NCBI RefSeq assembly: GCF_013371465.1
Contig: NZ_JABWDU010000001.1
Coordinates: forward strand, 921,794-985,793
Direction of reading: 5' to 3'
DNA from: Ensifer oleiphilus
Lineage (GTDB): Bacteria; Pseudomonadota; Alphaproteobacteria; Rhizobiales; Rhizobiaceae
Length of the DNA: 64,000 nt
In this document: in pieces, positions 1 through 7,893 of the stretch
How the letters are laid out: every line of letters begins with the position of its first letter
How positions within the stretch are numbered: the first letter of the stretch is position 1
Position numbers and translations under genes: made by a program
The notes under the pieces: generated by a model
Database searches by the model: none
Told to the model about the DNA's origin: nothing
What the model saw: the letters and a program-made list of their open reading frames with translations, nothing else

Positions 1-156
1 GACAGAGACCCGCCAGCCACCGTTATTCATCTGCTCAAGGTAGGTTGGCGCTCTTGTGCGGGTATTTGTCCCTGCCGGAAACGAGCATGGTCGTTTCGGC
101 GGAGTCAGCCCGCGCTGCGCGGGTCGTTCACTCCGCTAGCTGCGCCGAAACACAAA
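1..156. other. Structured intergenic region with nested inverted repeats
   Basis: No conventional gene is visible. An outer stem pairs GTTTCGGC (93-100) with GCCGAAAC (144-151). A middle stem pairs GGAGT (101-105) with ACTCC (130-134). An inner perfect hairpin has CCCGCG (109-114), loop CTG, and CGCGGG (118-123). On the minus strand the structure precedes a 17-codon ORF at 35-88 and lies just past the terminator of the lipoprotein gene. It could be the leader of a gene beyond the left edge, a structured RNA or a repeat element; the edge of the window prevents a decision. Confidence 0.5.
35..88 (-). CDS. Candidate 17-aa leader-type ORF
   Basis: ATG at 88 and TGA at 35-37 encode MLVSGRDKYPHKSANLP. 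There is no good Shine-Dalgarno: the upstream bases are CCGAAACGACC, which form the 3' arm of the nested hairpin. Reality rests only on position, between a strong hairpin and the window edge, so this may be a chance ORF. If real, it could be a leader peptide of an off-window gene on the minus strand. Confidence 0.25.
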   Translation of the reverse strand: MLVSGRDKYPHKSANLP

Positions 157-180
157 ACCCGCCAACGGACGCTGGCGGGT
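157..180 (-). terminator. Rho-independent terminator of the lipoprotein gene
   Basis: A perfect 8-bp stem, ACCCGCCA/TGGCGGGT, is followed on the minus strand by TTTTGTGTTT. It lies 33 bases past the stop of the minus-strand lipoprotein gene. Confidence 0.8.
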
Positions 181-212
181 CTGGAATGTCTTCCTTGTGA
201 TGCGCTTTACTA

Positions 213-647
213 TCAGCTCGCCGGCGTAGCCGCCTTTTCCTGCTTAGCGCCGCCGAGGAATTCTTCGCACCAGCTTGGGCCGTCGGCGCGCTTGTGGTCG
301 CCGAGGAGGCGGATCGAGCGGATGACGTAGTCGGAAGAGACTGTCAGCTGCACCGAGCAGCTCAGATACTCCGTGCGGGCCGAGGAGATGCGTTTGCCGC
401 GCTTGCCGTCCTTGCCGGTTTCATACTGGGCCGGAACCTTGCGGGTCTTGTAGCCGCCCTTCCAGTTGTAGACGGTGGAGCTGCCGCTTTCGACGTCGGA
501 GAGCGGAGGGCCAAACTGGGCAAAGAAGCCGCCGGCCGGCTGACCGAGCCAGCGGGATTCGACCGCGTTTCTCGAAATCGCCGTCGTCGTGGTGCAGCCT
601 GCGAGCGCAAGCGCGACGCCTGCCACCGTCATCATGCGGAAGTTCAT
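213..647 (-). CDS. Small outer-membrane-type lipoprotein of unknown function
   Basis: This gene encodes 144 residues. The start is set by the AAGGGACG ribosome site just upstream of the ATG; a longer reading frame to 752 has no such site. The N-terminus is a short hydrophobic signal ending in a lipobox (LAGC, Cys about residue 18), so the product should be processed by Lgt/LspA and anchored in the envelope. The mature part contains two further cysteines (the LSCSVQL and SWCEEF regions) and a basic stretch (KDGKRGKR). I do not recognise a functional domain. It appears monocistronic, with its own terminator at 157-180. Confidence 0.8.
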   Translation of the reverse strand: MNFRMMTVAGVALALAGCTTTTAISRNAVESRWLGQPAGGFFAQFGPPLSDVESGSSTVYNWKGGYKTRKVPAQYETGKDGKRGKRISSARTEYLSCSVQLTVSSDYVIRSIRLLGDHKRADGPSWCEEFLGGAKQEKAATPAS

Positions 648-1032
648 GTTTTCGTCCCTTTGGCTCTCGTTCGGAAATAGGCATGGCGCGCCGGCCTCAA
701 TCCCCTGAGTTTGCGCGCTTTCCGCTGAGCCTCTAGCGCCAAAAGCCTGCAAAGAAAATCCGCTGTCTGCATTCTATTTCAGGAAAATGCGAAGCGTTGC
801 AGAAAGGCCCTACTTGGCCTCGCAGCCTCACGGCAAACTGAATGGCTAGAGTGGTTTCCGGCCCCTTCGTCCGCCGCCATGCACATGGGAACGGTTGCGG
901 CAAACCGATTCGAACAGCTCTTCTCGAAAGGTCTGGTGAGCAATGCCCCTGGTGGGGCGTTAACACTCTTTGCGTGCTGCGCGGGCGCGCTCTGCTCCGA
1001 TGCGTCCGGCGAGGGCAGCTCTGCTGTGCGGC
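648..1032. other. Intergenic, no gene seen
   Basis: These 385 bases lie between two minus-strand genes. Open frames on both strands lack ribosome sites and recognisable protein content. It must hold the promoter of the lipoprotein gene, but I could not assign -35/-10 boxes with confidence. Confidence 0.5.
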
Positions 1033-1506
1033 CTATTCGCCGATCAACTTGCAGCCGATCTTGGTAGCGCTCCCGGCAATCGCCTTCAGCGGGCCGTCGT
1101 AGACATCGCAGTCGAGCAGGTTGTCCGGGCCGCTGCGACGGGCGGAGTAGACGTTGATGTTGACGAGAGGCTCACCGTCCTTGACCCAATGCAGCTTTGC
1201 TTCGATATCGCCCTTGCCCGGAATTGCCACCGTCGCCGGTTCGCCGTCTCGTTCGGTCCTGTCTTCGCCGAGATCGATCATGCCGATCTGGTCGGCGTGC
1301 TCTTCGGCGCCCGGCGCCGGCTCGCCGGAGTAATAGGCAGCAATCACGACCCCTTCCTTGAGCGCCTGAAGTTTGCTTGCTGCGGCTTGTGAGAAGGATA
1401 GATCCACTTCGAAACCCCAGGGGGCTGCAATATCGGCACCCGCCGTGCCGGGCACGAGGCCGGCAACGACGATCGCGGCAAGCGAAACAGATCGGATCGG
1501 CGGCAT
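1033..1506 (-). CDS. Secreted hypothetical protein
   Basis: The product is 157 aa. The ATG at 1506 is preceded by AAGGAG at good spacing, which excludes the longer frame up to 1665. A signal peptide runs from MPPIRS through a hydrophobic core to an AGA-D cleavage region (about residues 1-24), so the product should be periplasmic. The mature sequence is acidic, with two cysteine-containing regions near the C-terminus (LLDCDVY and KIGCKLIGE) that could form a disulfide. No family is recognised. It stands alone, upstream of the tRNA-Pro gene on the opposite strand. Confidence 0.75.
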   Translation of the reverse strand: MPPIRSVSLAAIVVAGLVPGTAGADIAAPWGFEVDLSFSQAAASKLQALKEGVVIAAYYSGEPAPGAEEHADQIGMIDLGEDRTERDGEPATVAIPGKGDIEAKLHWVKDGEPLVNINVYSARRSGPDNLLDCDVYDGPLKAIAGSATKIGCKLIGE

Positions 1507-1737
1507 TGACGTACTCCTTGGCGATGGCGGGCAATCCCCTGAAGCCGGCGCATTAGACAAGCAACGCAGACAATCCCCGTCAAGGGGCGTCTCGCTCGGC
1601 AGCGATCGTCGTCGATTGTGGCCGATATTTGGTGTGAAGGCCGTAGCAAAGAGAAGGCGGATCACGGTTCCCGCCTCAGTTTTCCACTGGTCCTAGTCTT
1701 TATTGTCGTGACCGAGAATGTTTTTCGCAATAGGCGC

Positions 1738-1765
1738 TTGTGCAATCCAAATGCCTGTTCTATAG
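1738..1765 (+). promoter_or_regulatory. Promoter of tRNA-Pro
   Basis: A -35-like TTGTGC (1738-1743) and a -10-like CTATAG (1760-1765) are separated by 16 bases. The -10 box ends 15 bases before the tRNA. Confidence 0.55.
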
Positions 1766-1780
1766 AGGCGCCGCTGGTCA

Positions 1781-1857
1781 CGGAGTGTAGCGCAGTCTGG
1801 TAGCGCACCACGTTCGGGACGTGGGGGTCGGAGGTTCGAATCCTCTCACTCCGACCA
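1781..1857 (+). tRNA. tRNA-Pro (CGG)
   Basis: This is a 77-base cloverleaf with the CCA end encoded. Acceptor arms CGGAGTG (1781-1787) and CACTCCG (1847-1853) pair perfectly and are followed by A and CCA. The anticodon arm is CCACG-TTCGGGA-CGTGG with anticodon CGG. The T-arm contains GGTTCGAATCC. The sequence resembles bacterial tRNA-Pro(CGG), which decodes CCG, a common proline codon in this GC-rich DNA. Confidence 0.97.
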
Positions 1858-2181
1858 GCTAAATAAATCCTTTAATTCCCCATTCTGCCCCGGACCGCAT
1901 TTCGATGCGCGGCAATGCATGCTTTTTCAGGGCACGCAAGTCGTTGCCTTGCAGAAGGCTCGTCTCGCACGCGGATAGGCCCGCTCCAAATTCTGCGCAG
2001 GCAGCCCATCCGCTTTCTCACCCGACATTTCCTCCAGGCCATGGAGGAGGGCGCGCACTTTGCAGCCCGATTGCGCCGTTTGTCGAATATCCGTGCGTGA
2101 CTCGATCTTCGGCTTGTTTCCCCATAACTAAGGGTTGTAGTCTCGGTCGCTACATCATCGTGCTTATCGAAAGGTGGGGGA
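1858..2181. other. Intergenic downstream of tRNA-Pro, no gene seen
   Basis: The 324 bases after the tRNA contain open frames on both strands without ribosome sites or recognisable motifs. No integrase remnant or duplicated tRNA 3' end was seen, so there is no evidence of an element inserted at the tRNA. Confidence 0.5.
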
Positions 2182-2601
2182 ATGTTGATCAGGCGGGCAA
2201 TAGCCGCATCGGCGATGGTTCTGGCGAGCCATGGGTTGGCGCAGGCACAGAGTTGCGAAAAGAATTTCAAGGTATCCGGTGTGCCGTTGGTCACGGCCAT
2301 CAGCTACAAGACCTGGCAGGAATTCGCCAAGCTGAAACCTGAAACCGCTTTGCAGCGATTGGCTCAAGGCGTTGCCGCCGAAGGGTTCTCGGGCATCAAG
2401 GTCGATAAATCGTTAGGTACCGTCGACGCATTTCAGGAAACGACCGGTTCCGGCCGCATACAAACGTTGCGGGTCGTCGCTCGCAAGCGCGGCGCCGGCA
2501 CACGCGTCGATGCCATCTTCGATATTCAGGCCGGGCAGATGACCTCCAAGGACATCGTGCGCGATGGTCTCTGCAACATCATCCGATCGGCGACAGAATA
2601 G
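2182..2601 (+). CDS. Secreted hypothetical protein
   Basis: The product is 139 aa, starting at an ATG preceded by GGTGGGGG. An N-terminal signal peptide (about residues 1-22, ending ...LAQAQ) predicts a periplasmic protein. The mature part has one Cys at its start (SCEKNF) and another near its end (GLCNII), a likely disulfide pair spanning the domain. No catalytic motif is visible and I do not recognise the family. It is a single-gene unit. Confidence 0.7.
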   Translation: MLIRRAIAASAMVLASHGLAQAQSCEKNFKVSGVPLVTAISYKTWQEFAKLKPETALQRLAQGVAAEGFSGIKVDKSLGTVDAFQETTGSGRIQTLRVVARKRGAGTRVDAIFDIQAGQMTSKDIVRDGLCNIIRSATE

Positions 2602-2650
2602 TCGCGGCTCCCTTCCACAGACGACGTCCGCACACTGATGCTTTCAATCA

Positions 2651-2681
2651 GGAAAAAAACGGCAGCGATTCCGTGCCGTTT
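2651..2681 (-). terminator. Terminator of the 59-aa gene
   Basis: The stem AACGGCA (2659-2665)/TGCCGTT (2674-2680) is followed on the minus strand by a run of seven T. It lies about 90 bases past the stop of the minus-strand gene at 2773-2952. Confidence 0.75.
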
Positions 2682-2772
2682 CCGGGGTCGGCGCGTCCAG
2701 CCGGGTCGAGTAGCGGGGCCAGTCTGACCGGTGCGGGCAGGTCTGCTGCCGGCTATATCTCAGCCGGATTGC

Positions 2773-2952
2773 TCAGCCCTGCTTTTCCAGAGCCTTGAGC
2801 ACGGACTGGCCGATTGCTTGCGCCTGCAGCATCGAGGAAAAGTTGCCTTGCGCCGGATGGGTGACGCCGCGATACTTTACGACAAAGCACCATTTGCCAT
2901 TCGCGCGCTTTTCGATAGTCACGGCCGTTTCCGGTTTTTTGTCCGTGGTCAT
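2773..2952 (-). CDS. Small hypothetical protein (59 aa)
   Basis: The ATG at 2952 is preceded by AAGGAG at 7-base spacing and the frame ends in TGA at 2773. The product is hydrophilic with no signal peptide. It begins MTTDKKPETAVTIEKR, has a WCFVVKY strand-like stretch, and ends in an amphipathic helix (LQAQAIGQSVLKALEKQG). Its layout resembles small one-domain beta-strand/helix proteins, but I cannot name the family. The strong ribosome site and the downstream terminator support a real gene. Confidence 0.65.
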   Translation of the reverse strand: MTTDKKPETAVTIEKRANGKWCFVVKYRGVTHPAQGNFSSMLQAQAIGQSVLKALEKQG

Positions 2953-3126
2953 CTTCGTCTCCTTGAGATCCTGCGCGTTGTCGCGTCAGACCTGCCTGAT
3001 ATCCGCATGATGCGGCTGATGTCCAGATGCGTCTCGTTTGTGTCGGCTGTCAGGGCGTGATCGGCACGATGTTTGCGGCACGCGGCAGGTCTTTTGACGC
3101 GCGCCGAAGCAACCAGGTCTAGCGCC

Positions 3127-3344
3127 TGGACAGCCCTCATCGCGCCCTACATCGTCACGTTGCTCGGCATCGTCGTGTTCGGTATGGGGCTCACGATTTC
3201 GCTCGACGATTTCAAGGAAGTCGCCAAGCGCCCGTACGAGGTCGGCATCGGCTCTGGCACAACATTTCCGGCGCGCTGCTTGCCAATTGCTTTGCACCCG
3301 GTACGGAAGACGGGAGTAGCGAGCCGGCGGTCAGCGTCCGCTGA
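3127..3344 (+). pseudogene. Remnant of a bile acid:Na+ symporter (BASS family), internally deleted
   Basis: One frame (about 3139-3250) reads PYIVTLLGIVVFGMGLTI followed by SLDDFKEVAKRPYEV, typical of the N-terminal region of BASS/arsenite-resistance-type transporters. From 3255 a different frame reads WHNISGALLANCF and runs to TGA at 3342-3344, typical of the C-terminal end of the same family. About 200 residues that normally separate these segments are missing and the frame changes at the junction. The interpretation is one symporter gene reduced by an internal deletion. No start codon with a ribosome site is evident. Confidence 0.7.
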
Positions 3345-3372
3345 TCGGGAAACATGTCTTGAATGACAGGAG

Positions 3373-3394
3373 AGGGCTCGCAAGGGCCCTTTTT
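3373..3394 (+). terminator. Rho-independent terminator of the former symporter gene
   Basis: AGGGCTC (3373-3379), loop GCAA and GGGCCCT (3384-3390) are followed by TTTT. It is 28 bases past the C-terminal remnant, in the expected position for the original gene. Confidence 0.75.
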
Positions 3395-3822
3395 GTCGTG
3401 CGATCAATGTCTGGAAGGAGCAGTGGTCAGGCGGACTGTCCCACGACGTTTGGAAACGGTGAAACAGCCCTATCGATCATCATGACCGATGCGGCCAACT
3501 TACAAATGCATCGGCATATTTAAACCCTCAAATTTTATGGCCGCTGCTCAAGGTGAAGCAATTGTATTCTGTGTGCTGTTTCGGCACAGGGTGGCCCGGC
3601 AGACGTTTGCGGGCGGTTATCCGAGCGATGACATCTTTCGGATCGGCAAGAGGCTGCGATGAAGGCATGCTTCGAGCGCAGAGGCCAGGAACCGCATGCG
3701 CACCTCGTGATCGGGCCAGTTGCTGTTCAATTGGAAACGGCCTGTTCACTCGGCGACGTCTTATCGGAGTGAACAACAAGGGCGATATTGCCTTCAAGAA
3801 TCGTTCTCTCCGTGAGGCTCAG
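3395..3822. other. Intergenic, no convincing gene
   Basis: These 428 bases carry only open frames with unusual composition and no ribosome site. No known family is seen on either strand. The stretch is somewhat AT-richer than its neighbours around 3480-3550. Confidence 0.45.
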
Positions 3823-3966
3823 ATGTTGAAGGAACCGATATTCACATTCCGCGAGATCGCCATATGGTCTGCCATTCTCGGCAGCGTGGTCGGCTACCAG
3901 CTTTGGCAGCACGCCGATCCTGCGCCGCTGACGATGGTTCTTCCGAGCATCGAGCAGCGGTCGTGA
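3823..3966 (+). CDS. Candidate small membrane protein (47 aa)
   Basis: The ATG at 3823 is preceded by GAGG at 5-base spacing. The product begins MLKEPIFTFREI and has one hydrophobic segment (AIWSAILGSVVGYQLW), which suggests a single-pass inner-membrane peptide with a short C-terminal tail. The reading frame stays open far upstream, but that part has no ribosome site. No family is recognised and it could be a chance frame. Confidence 0.4.
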   Translation: MLKEPIFTFREIAIWSAILGSVVGYQLWQHADPAPLTMVLPSIEQRS

Positions 3967-4045
3967 ATGCCGCATTCCTTAAATCGGAATCGATTGAGGG
4001 ACGAAAACACGCGGCAATTTTAAAGCATTAGAGCGCAAGTCGATA

Positions 4046-4240
4046 TTATTCCTCCGGCATGCCATTGCGCCGCGCAGCCTGCAGCAACTCGATCTCGCCG
4101 GCTGTCGGGCCGAACTGGCCCTGAAGCCGTCTTGTTTCCTCCGCGTCGAGCCGGTACTTCCGCGCGAAAGCCTCGATCGTCACGGCCCGCCCAAGAAAGC
4201 CCCGTCGCGGTGCGTCTTCCCGTTCATGGTCCAGCATCAT
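4046..4240 (-). CDS. Small hypothetical protein (64 aa)
   Basis: The start is chosen at the first of two adjacent ATGs (4240) because AAGGAGGAG lies directly upstream. The protein is charged and soluble. It opens with MMLDHEREDAPRRGFL and continues with a helix-rich section (EAFARKYRLDAEETRRLQ) resembling a short DNA-binding or SMR-like adaptor, though this is only an impression. It sits downstream of cysN on the same strand but beyond cysN's terminator, so it is probably transcribed on its own. Confidence 0.65.
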   Translation of the reverse strand: MMLDHEREDAPRRGFLGRAVTIEAFARKYRLDAEETRRLQGQFGPTAGEIELLQAARRNGMPEE

Positions 4241-4342
4241 GGCCGCTCCTCCTTCCCGGTCCAGGGAAGGTAGAGCAGCAGTCAATTTCGGGAAGATGCG
4301 TTGGCGCAATTCACCGGGGCGTCGTGCAGATCGGTCGAAAAG

Positions 4343-4365
4343 AAAAGGGCCTCGTGGGCCCTTTT
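4343..4365 (-). terminator. Terminator of the cys operon
   Basis: The 9-bp stem AAAAGGGCC/GGCCCTTTT with a TCGTG loop is followed on the minus strand by CTTTTCG. It lies 22 bases past the cysN stop. Confidence 0.8.
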
Positions 4366-4386
4366 CTGGTCATGGGTGGCTGCCGG

Positions 4387-5892
4387 TCACCCGTCGATCG
4401 TATCGATGATCTCGCTTGCCTTGCCTGCGCTGACGCGGCGAACTTCCGCATCCTCACGCCGAGCCGCAAACAGCTCGGTTGCCATCAACTGGTCGGCAAG
4501 ATCGGCGGGCAGCGACAGGATTACGCGCGCATCTTCGGTATGAATGCCGCCGAGCGCTGAGCGCTTGGCCGTGATCATGCCGCCGGCCACCGTGTTGTTG
4601 GTGTCGGGGTCGATCAGGATGAAGGCGCCCGTCGTCCGGTTTTGCTCGTAAGGGTCGAAGATCGCCTGTTCGTCGAAGGCCAGGTGAACCTTGCCAATGG
4701 CGTTCATCGGCAGTTGCTCGGCCGGTTCCCACTTGCCGGTCTTCAGGTCCAGCTGGCTTGCGGGCTGAACCTGGACGCGCTGGCGACGGCTGCCGCTTTT
4801 CAGCCAGTAACGCTTGCCCGGCTGGATGCCGTCCGCCTGCAGCGCAACGATCTGGGCGTCGAAGGCAAGGCCGGTCAGCGGCTGGCTGTCGATGGCAACG
4901 ATCATGTCGCCACGCGAGACATCGACCTGGCGGTCGAGCACCAGCGTGATGGCGTCGCCTGCCACCGCCGCATTGCGCACGAGGTCGAAGGTGACGATCT
5001 TGGTGACGTTGGCGACCATGCCCGAAGGCAGGATGACGACGCTGTCGCCCGGCTTCACCGAGCCGCCGGCAACCGTTCCCTGGTAGCCGCGGAAGCTCTC
5101 GCCCGGACGGGAGACGCGCTGCACCGGCAGGCGGAAGCCGACCGTCTGGGACGACCGTGTCGTCGCCAGCTCAAGCACTTCGACCAGTGTGGGGCCGTCG
5201 TACCAGGGCATGGAGGCTCGACCGTCGTAAACGACGTTTTCGCCCTTCAGCGCCGAAAGCGGAATAGCCGTGACCTGGCGCACGCCCAGCGACAGCGCCA
5301 GCTCACGAAACTCGTGGCTGATCTGTTCGAACCGGGCCCGGTCATAGTCCGTAAGGTCGATCTTGTTGACGGCCAGGACGAACTGCTTGATGCCCATCAA
5401 CGTCGCGATGGTCGCGTGGCGCCGGGTCTGCTCGAGCAGGCCGACGCGGGCATCGACCAAAAGCACTGCGAGATCGGCCGTCGAGGCGCCGGTTGCCATG
5501 TTGCGGGTGTACTGCTCGTGGCCGGGCGTGTCGGCGACGATGAAGGAGCGCCGGTCGGTTGAGAAGTAACGATAGGCGACATCGATGGTGATGCCCTGTT
5601 CGCGCTCGGCCTGGAGACCGTCGAGCAGCAGCGCGAAGTCCGGCAGGCCTAGATCGTTCTGCTTGCCGCTGGAATCACGCCTGAGAGTCGCCGCCTGGTC
5701 TTCCTTGACCGCCTTGGTGTCCCAGAGCAGCCGGCCGATCAGCGTCGATTTCCCATCGTCGACCGAGCCGCAGGTGATGAGGCGAAGGGGCCGGCTGTCG
5801 CGCGTGGCGCGTGCCGTTTCGGCGGCCGGAAACGCCAGAACCTGGCCGGCTGCGTCTTCCTGAACGGCATTCGCGGTTGCTGGTGCGGTCAT
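4387..5892 (-). CDS. cysN: Sulfate adenylyltransferase subunit 1 (GTPase)
   Basis: This is the GTPase subunit of ATP sulfurylase, 501 aa. With CysD it makes adenosine 5'-phosphosulfate (APS) from ATP and sulfate, driven by GTP hydrolysis. EF-Tu-like G motifs are visible: GSVDDGKST (about 42-50), DTPGHEQY (121-128) and NKID (176-179). The remaining length is the beta-barrel domains. Unlike nodQ/cysNC, there is no C-terminal APS kinase domain, which fits direct reduction of APS by the CysH encoded upstream. Its ATG overlaps the cysD stop by one base (TGATG), so translation is probably coupled. Confidence 0.96.
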   Translation of the reverse strand: MTAPATANAVQEDAAGQVLAFPAAETARATRDSRPLRLITCGSVDDGKSTLIGRLLWDTKAVKEDQAATLRRDSSGKQNDLGLPDFALLLDGLQAEREQGITIDVAYRYFSTDRRSFIVADTPGHEQYTRNMATGASTADLAVLLVDARVGLLEQTRRHATIATLMGIKQFVLAVNKIDLTDYDRARFEQISHEFRELALSLGVRQVTAIPLSALKGENVVYDGRASMPWYDGPTLVEVLELATTRSSQTVGFRLPVQRVSRPGESFRGYQGTVAGGSVKPGDSVVILPSGMVANVTKIVTFDLVRNAAVAGDAITLVLDRQVDVSRGDMIVAIDSQPLTGLAFDAQIVALQADGIQPGKRYWLKSGSRRQRVQVQPASQLDLKTGKWEPAEQLPMNAIGKVHLAFDEQAIFDPYEQNRTTGAFILIDPDTNNTVAGGMITAKRSALGGIHTEDARVILSLPADLADQLMATELFAARREDAEVRRVSAGKASEIIDTIDG

Positions 5893-6845
5893 CAGAAATA
5901 TCCTTCGCGTTTTTTCTTTTCCATCGAGCCGGATTGGTCACGGTCGATGGCGCGGCCCTGACGTTCGGATACGGTCGCGGTTTCAAGTTCGGAGATGATG
6001 TCGTCGAGCGAGGTGGCTTCGGAGCGGATGGCGCCGGTCAGCGGGAAGCAGCCGAGCGTGCGGAAGCGGATCACTTCCTCGCGTTTGGTTTCGCCGGGCA
6101 GCAGTTCGAGACGCGGATCCTCGGCAAGGATCATCATACCGTCGCGTTCGACGACCGGGCGTTTCTTGGCGAAATAAAGCGGCACGATCGGGATGTCTTC
6201 GGCCTGGATGTAGCGCCAGATGTCGACCTCGGTCCAGTTCGACAGCGGGAAGGCGCGTACGCTCTCACCCTTGCGCACCATGCCGTTATAGACGTTCCAG
6301 AGCTCGGGACGCTGGTTGCGCGGATCCCAGCGGTGGTCGGGGGTGCGGAACGAGTAGATGCGTTCCTTGGCACGGGAAGCCTCTTCGTCGCGGCGTGCGC
6401 CACCGAAGGCGGCATCATACTGGCCGGCGTCGAGCGCTTGGCGCAGGGCTTCGGTCTTCATGATGTCGGTATAGAGCGCCGAACCGTGGCTGAACGGCGT
6501 CACGTTTTCCGCAGCACCGCGCGGATTGACGTGCTCGATCAGGTCGAGGTCATAGCGCTTCACGATTTCGTTGCGAAACGCGATCATCTCGGCGAATTTC
6601 CAGCCGGTGTTGACGTGCAACAGCGGGAAGGGGACGCGTCCGGGATAGAAGGCCTTGCGCGCCAGGTGCAGCAGCACCGAGGAATCCTTGCCGATCGAAT
6701 AGAGCATGACAGGACGCTCGAACTCGGCGGCCACTTCGCGGAAGATGTGGATCGCTTCGTTTTCCAGCGCCTTCAGATGCGGGTCAAGCGGCGGCTTGGT
6801 GCTCTGCGGGTTGTGCAGTTCCGTTTCCGGATGGGTAAGAGGCAT
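5892..6845 (-). CDS. cysD: Sulfate adenylyltransferase subunit 2
   Basis: This is the catalytic ATP-pyrophosphatase-fold subunit of ATP sulfurylase, 317 aa, and partner of CysN. The nucleotide-binding PP-loop SIGKDSS lies at about 50-56, followed by [10 protein letters not shown]. The family-typical [15 protein letters not shown] segment is present, as is the conserved C-terminus [10 protein letters not shown] ribosome site GGAGACTGAA precedes the ATG. It lies 45 bases after cysH and overlaps cysN by one base, forming a cysH-cysD-cysN operon for assimilatory sulfate activation and reduction. Confidence 0.97.
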   Translation of the reverse strand: MPLTHPETELHNPQSTKPPLDPHLKALENEAIHIFREVAAEFERPVMLYSIGKDSSVLLHLARKAFYPGRVPFPLLHVNTGWKFAEMIAFRNEIVKRYDLDLIEHVNPRGAAENVTPFSHGSALYTDIMKTEALRQALDAGQYDAAFGGARRDEEASRAKERIYSFRTPDHRWDPRNQRPELWNVYNGMVRKGESVRAFPLSNWTEVDIWRYIQAEDIPIVPLYFAKKRPVVERDGMMILAEDPRLELLPGETKREEVIRFRTLGCFPLTGAIRSEATSLDDIISELETATVSERQGRAIDRDQSGSMEKKKREGYF

Positions 6846-6890
6846 TTCAGTCTCCGGGAGGATCTTGTCTTTTGAGGAGTGCGCCTGCCC

Positions 6891-7646
6891 TCAGGCGACG
6901 TTGCTCGTATTCGGGATGGCAGAAGTGGCTGCCTCGGGGACGTGGAGACCGCATTCGCGCTTCTCGTCGTTTTCCCACCACCAGCGGCCGGCCCGTTCGG
7001 GCTCGCCCGGCTTGATGGCGCGGGTACAGGGCTCGCAGCCGATCGAGGGATATCCGCGGGCATGCAGTGGGTTTACCGGAACGCCATTCTCGACAACGTA
7101 AGCACGGATGGTTTCGATGTCCCAGTCTGCGAGCGGGTTGATCTTGATGAGGCCGCGCTCATTATCCGCTTCGGCAAACGGCGTCGTTGCCCGATTGCCG
7201 GACTGGCCGCGGCGAAGTCCCGTGACCCAGTATCCGGCGCCCTCGAGTGCACGCGCCAGCGGCTTCAGCTTGCGCACGTCGCAGCAGGCATGCCTGGCTT
7301 CGACGCTGTCGTAAAAGCCGTTGGCGCCGTACTGCGCGGTATAGGCGTCGACATCGGCACTTTCCGGGTGAAAACGCTTGATAAGGATGCCGTAGGTCTC
7401 TTCCGTCTTGTCGATCAGCGCCACGGTTTCATTGAAAAGGCGGCCGGTCTGCAGCGTTGCGACCTCGATGGAAAGGTCGTTCGTGCCGATGGCGGCGGTA
7501 ATCACCTGATCCTCGATGCCGAGCGATGTGGTAAAGACGGCGCGACCTTCAAGCTCAGCCACGAACGCGAGACGTCCTGCGAGGTCCAGGCCTTCAAGTG
7601 CTTCGTTCAAAGCTTTTGCGGTGGCATCGCGGGGTGACGTGGTCAT
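6891..7646 (-). CDS. cysH: Adenylyl-sulfate (APS) reductase, thioredoxin-dependent
   Basis: Reduces APS to sulfite in cysteine biosynthesis. I start at the ATG at 7646 (AGGAC upstream) rather than the TTG at 7664, giving 251 aa. The four iron-sulfur cysteines of the APS-type enzyme are present: the pair C121-C122 (HACCDVRK) and C204/C207 (GCEPCTR). The catalytic cysteine is C232 in KRECGLH. The 4Fe-4S ligands distinguish it from PAPS reductases of enteric bacteria and agree with the absence of an APS kinase here. It is the first gene of the operon, with a palindrome at 7782-7796 in its promoter region. Confidence 0.95.
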   Translation of the reverse strand: MTTSPRDATAKALNEALEGLDLAGRLAFVAELEGRAVFTTSLGIEDQVITAAIGTNDLSIEVATLQTGRLFNETVALIDKTEETYGILIKRFHPESADVDAYTAQYGANGFYDSVEARHACCDVRKLKPLARALEGAGYWVTGLRRGQSGNRATTPFAEADNERGLIKINPLADWDIETIRAYVVENGVPVNPLHARGYPSIGCEPCTRAIKPGEPERAGRWWWENDEKRECGLHVPEAATSAIPNTSNVA

Positions 7647-7781
7647 GGCTGCGTCCTGTTCCAACTTAGTCGGAATATCGCAGCCGCGCGTGTGAAGGGA
7701 CAGAAATAGCGGTTTCTAATGCTGGGCGTTTGGAGCAAATCTGCCTCTCAGATCGAAAAGCAGCGAAAAACGGAAGATAAG

Positions 7782-7796
7782 CTAGTAATTTACTAG
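7782..7796. promoter_or_regulatory. Candidate operator of the cys operon
   Basis: CTAGTAA-T-TTACTAG is a perfect 7+1+7 palindrome about 135 bases upstream of the cysH start. On the minus strand a TATAAA lies just before it, so a repressor bound here could block transcription. An Rrf2-type cysteine regulator is a possible binder (inference only). Confidence 0.5.
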
Positions 7797-7837
7797 ACTT
7801 TATACTTGCCTTTGAGCCGTTGACCCGGCCATTACAT

Positions 7838-7865
7838 GAAAAGCGCGGGCCTTTCGGTCCGCGCT
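7838..7865 (-). terminator. Terminator of the chemoreceptor gene
   Basis: The 10-bp stem AGCGCGGGCC/GGTCCGCGCT (one G.T pair, TTTC loop on the plus strand) is followed on the minus strand by TTTC. It lies 29 bases past the chemoreceptor stop and just upstream of the cys promoter region. Confidence 0.8.
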
Positions 7866-7893
7866 CCAATCGGTGACGGGGCATCCTCGCCAA

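Noticed and set aside
1858-2181. Possible genomic-island scar next to the tRNA
   Set aside because: No integrase fragment and no repeat of the tRNA 3' end found in the window.
1872-2367. Minus-strand open frames downstream of tRNA-Pro
   Set aside because: No ribosome site, unusual amino acid content, and in part antisense to the secreted protein gene at 2182.
3553-3822. Long open frame upstream of the 47-aa ORF
   Set aside because: No ribosome site, Cys/Arg-rich low-plausibility sequence and no similarity to known proteins; only the part from 3823 has a supported start.
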